Shown one piece after another: positions 6,698 to 7,893 of a stretch of DNA of 7,893 nt. Under the pieces are notes generated by a model. That model had not been told where the DNA came from. It searched no databases and saw only the letters and a list, made by a program, of their open reading frames with translations. The translations under genes were made by a program, and so were the position numbers. Each line of letters begins with the position of its first letter. Positions within the stretch are counted from its first letter, which is position 1. The stretch is from the NCBI GenBank assembly GCA_050743625.1, contig JBOGED010000184.1, forward strand, positions 1-7,893, in the 5' to 3' direction. The DNA is from JBOGED01 sp050743625. GTDB taxonomy: Bacteria; Actinomycetota; Nitriliruptoria; Euzebyales; Egibacteraceae.

Positions 6698-6967
6698 ATG
6701 TCCAGCGAGAACGCTCGGGATGAGCTGCGTGAGCTCGTGGACCAGCTCCCACCCGCCGAACTGCGACGCATCCTGCGGCTGGTCATCGGTGAGCTCGAGT
6801 CTGCGGGCAGTCGTCGACAGGATGAGGCAGCCCAGAAAGAGCGACCGGCCGTCCCAGGTGATGGTCGGCGCCGCCGGCTGTCCTCCGCGGGCATCATCGA
6901 AGATGATCCAGATGCGGCGCGTCGGTCTGAGGAGATCCTGCGTGAGGAATTCCGGCGGCGCGCCTGA
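6698..6967 (+). CDS. VapB-like antitoxin paired with a PIN-domain toxin
   Basis: The product is a short, charged protein of 89 residues. The N-terminal helical part (ARDELRELVDQLPPAELRRI at about 6-25) resembles antitoxins that sit before PIN toxins. The C-terminal stretch (RRRRLSSAG, then RRSEEILREEF) resembles the flexible tail that in such proteins wraps the PIN active site. Family assignment rests on this pattern plus the adjacent PIN gene. I chose ATG 6698 because the antitoxin-like sequence begins there and a -10 box sits six bases before it. An upstream in-frame ATG at 6635 would add 21 residues unlike the family and would place the start before the promoter. The stop and the toxin start overlap as TGATG, which indicates translational coupling. 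The gene appears intact, in contrast to its partner. In working pairs, excess antitoxin usually represses the operon. Confidence 0.75.
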   Translation: MSSENARDELRELVDQLPPAELRRILRLVIGELESAGSRRQDEAAQKERPAVPGDGRRRRLSSAGIIEDDPDAARRSEEILREEFRRRA

Positions 6968-7380
6968 TGTTTGATCTGCGACACCGGGCCGTTGTATGCC
7001 TCTTTCGAACCGCAAAGATGACGACCACGAGCTTTGCCTCGCACTCCTCGAGGAGCATACCGGGCCCCTCGTCGTTCCCAGCCCGGGTACTTGCTGAGGT
7101 CTGTTGGCTGCTGGAATCCCGAATAGGCCCCGACGCTGAGGCAGCGTTCCTCGACTCCGTTGCCGGCGGCGAGCTTGAACTCGCGGAGCTGTCCAACGAT
7201 GACGTGAGGCGGATGGCAGCCTTGGTCCGTCGGTACCGTGGCTTTCCCCTGGGCGCGGTCGATGCCGCCGTGATCGCCATCGCGGAACGACTCGAGACCA
7301 TTGAGATCGCCACCTTGGACCACCGCCACTTCCGTGCCGTCAAACCCGTGCACGCTGACGCCTTCGAGCTGCTGCCATAG
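6967..7380 (+). pseudogene. VapC-like PIN-domain toxin with three compensating one-base insertions
   Basis: The C-terminal two thirds read as a normal PIN ribonuclease: LAEVCWLLESR (acidic residue of the second motif), LGAVDAAVIAIAERL (third-motif aspartate), ATLDHRHF and a terminal AFELLP. The N-terminal third in this frame is nonsense, but the expected sequence is present in other frames. From 6971, LICDTGPLYASF holds the first catalytic aspartate. From about 7011, RKDDDHELCLALLEEHTGPL leads to VVPSP. The shifts are explained by one extra T at 6970-6972, one extra A at 7008-7009 and one extra G at 7085-7087. Together they add three bases, so the ATG frame and the C-terminal frame coincide and a 137-residue ORF stays open. 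As read, the protein lacks the first catalytic aspartate and about 38 correct N-terminal residues, so nuclease activity is unlikely. If the insertions are sequencing errors, this is a working toxin. The start overlaps the antitoxin stop by one base. Confidence 0.8.
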
Positions 7381-7893
7381 CCCGCGACAAGATAATTAAG
7401 ACGCCCGGAAGGCTCTCGGTTGGGGTCGCCGCGGAGCCCCCCCGGCTTGGCTGACGATCTCCTGACCAATGTCTTTCTGGCCTTGACCTGCCCCGTGGAC
7501 TCAGTCTCGTCGGGCCGGCTTCGGGACCTCTTGCCGGCGGCGACGAGGGGATCGGGCGGCTCGCGGACGAGCATGACATCCTCTCGGCGATCGTCCGCGC
7601 CGTCGCCGGGATCCGGGGGCCTCTCGCGGGCCGTCGGGTGGTCGTGACGGCTGGCCCGACGTACGAGCCGATCGACCCCGTTCGCTTCATCGGCAACCGG
7701 TCGAGCGGAAAGATGGGGTACGCCATCGCCGCCGAGGCCGCCCGGCGAGGCGCCGTCGTCGACCTGGTGAGCGGGCCAACCCACCTCGCCGTCCCCCGTG
7801 GGATCTCGACTCATCATGTCGAGACCGCGCTCCAGATGCGCGAGGTGATCCTGCCGCTCGCCGAGAAGGCCGACGTGGTCGTCAAAGCTGCCG
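7381..7893 (+). pseudogene. coaBC: coaBC (dfp) remnant: damaged CoaC end joined to an open CoaB domain, cut by the window edge
   Basis: CoaBC decarboxylates and, in its other half, synthesises phosphopantothenoylcysteine on the route to coenzyme A. At 7444-7496 one frame reads GLADDLLTNVFLALTCPV, matching the CoaC region that follows the PATAN motif. From 7497 another frame reads GLSLVGPASGPLAGGDEGIG, the CoaC-CoaB linker. The CoaB domain follows with VVVTAGPTYEPIDPVRFIGN (7635-7694), RSSGKMGYAI (7695-7724), a SGPTHL stretch and ADVVVKAA at the edge. About 30 residues expected between TCPV and GLSLVGP are missing, including the PxMNxxMW substrate motif, and the frame changes at the join. Before 7444, 7381-7443 contains a doubtful PAT...IIK-like trace. 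No start codon, promoter or CoaC N-terminus is present; the PIN gene ends directly before it. The CoaB frame has no stop to the edge, so the remainder could be intact, but as a whole the gene is broken. Confidence 0.8.

Noticed and set aside
6362..7015. 217-codon minus-strand ORF opposite the antitoxin
   Set aside because: Shadow of the antitoxin and of non-coding sequence; no similarity seen.

Overview
The window is GC-rich throughout and opens with a WhiB-family gene. WhiB proteins are known only from Actinobacteria and their phages, so the source is almost certainly an actinomycete; the sequence does not identify the genus. Every gene I can support lies on the + strand.

Layout. (1) 22-312: an intact WhiB/Wbl iron-sulfur regulator. 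(2) 494-1660: an intact class II Fic protein (predicted AMP transferase) with its own N-terminal inhibitory motif and a C-terminal winged helix. (3) 1730 to about 6020: a giant STAND-type NTPase. It has an N-terminal helical region of unknown role, an nSTAND1-like P-loop domain, a single membrane segment, and 14 WD40 repeats, which is enough for two seven-bladed propellers. A one-base deletion in a G run at 5009-5011 splits it into two overlapping reading frames (1730-5176 and 5014-6228), at the start of the eighth repeat. (4) 6059 to about 6250: a short, frame-broken remnant of metK (S-adenosylmethionine synthetase), into which the WD40 reading frame runs. (5) about 6251-6659: no gene seen. 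(6) 6698-7380: a VapBC-type toxin-antitoxin pair with a candidate leaderless promoter and an operator-like inverted repeat. The antitoxin is intact. The PIN toxin carries three separate one-base insertions whose sum restores the frame, so it looks like an intact ORF but is not. (7) about 7381-7893: a coaBC remnant whose CoaC part is damaged and whose CoaB part is open to the window edge.

How it fits together. The fic and STAND genes are co-directional and 69 bp apart, so they may be co-transcribed. STAND-WD40 proteins, Fic enzymes and toxin-antitoxin pairs are all typical of accessory or defence-type islands; a joint role here is inference only. Pieces of two housekeeping genes, metK and coaBC, flank the toxin-antitoxin pair. 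These two genes are commonly neighbours in actinobacteria in the order coaBC-metK, but here the remnants occur in the reverse order. That suggests duplication or rearrangement around an insertion point. From position 5009 onward nearly every coding segment except the antitoxin has a small indel, several of them in homopolymer runs. Real decay and sequencing error must be separated before functions are assigned.
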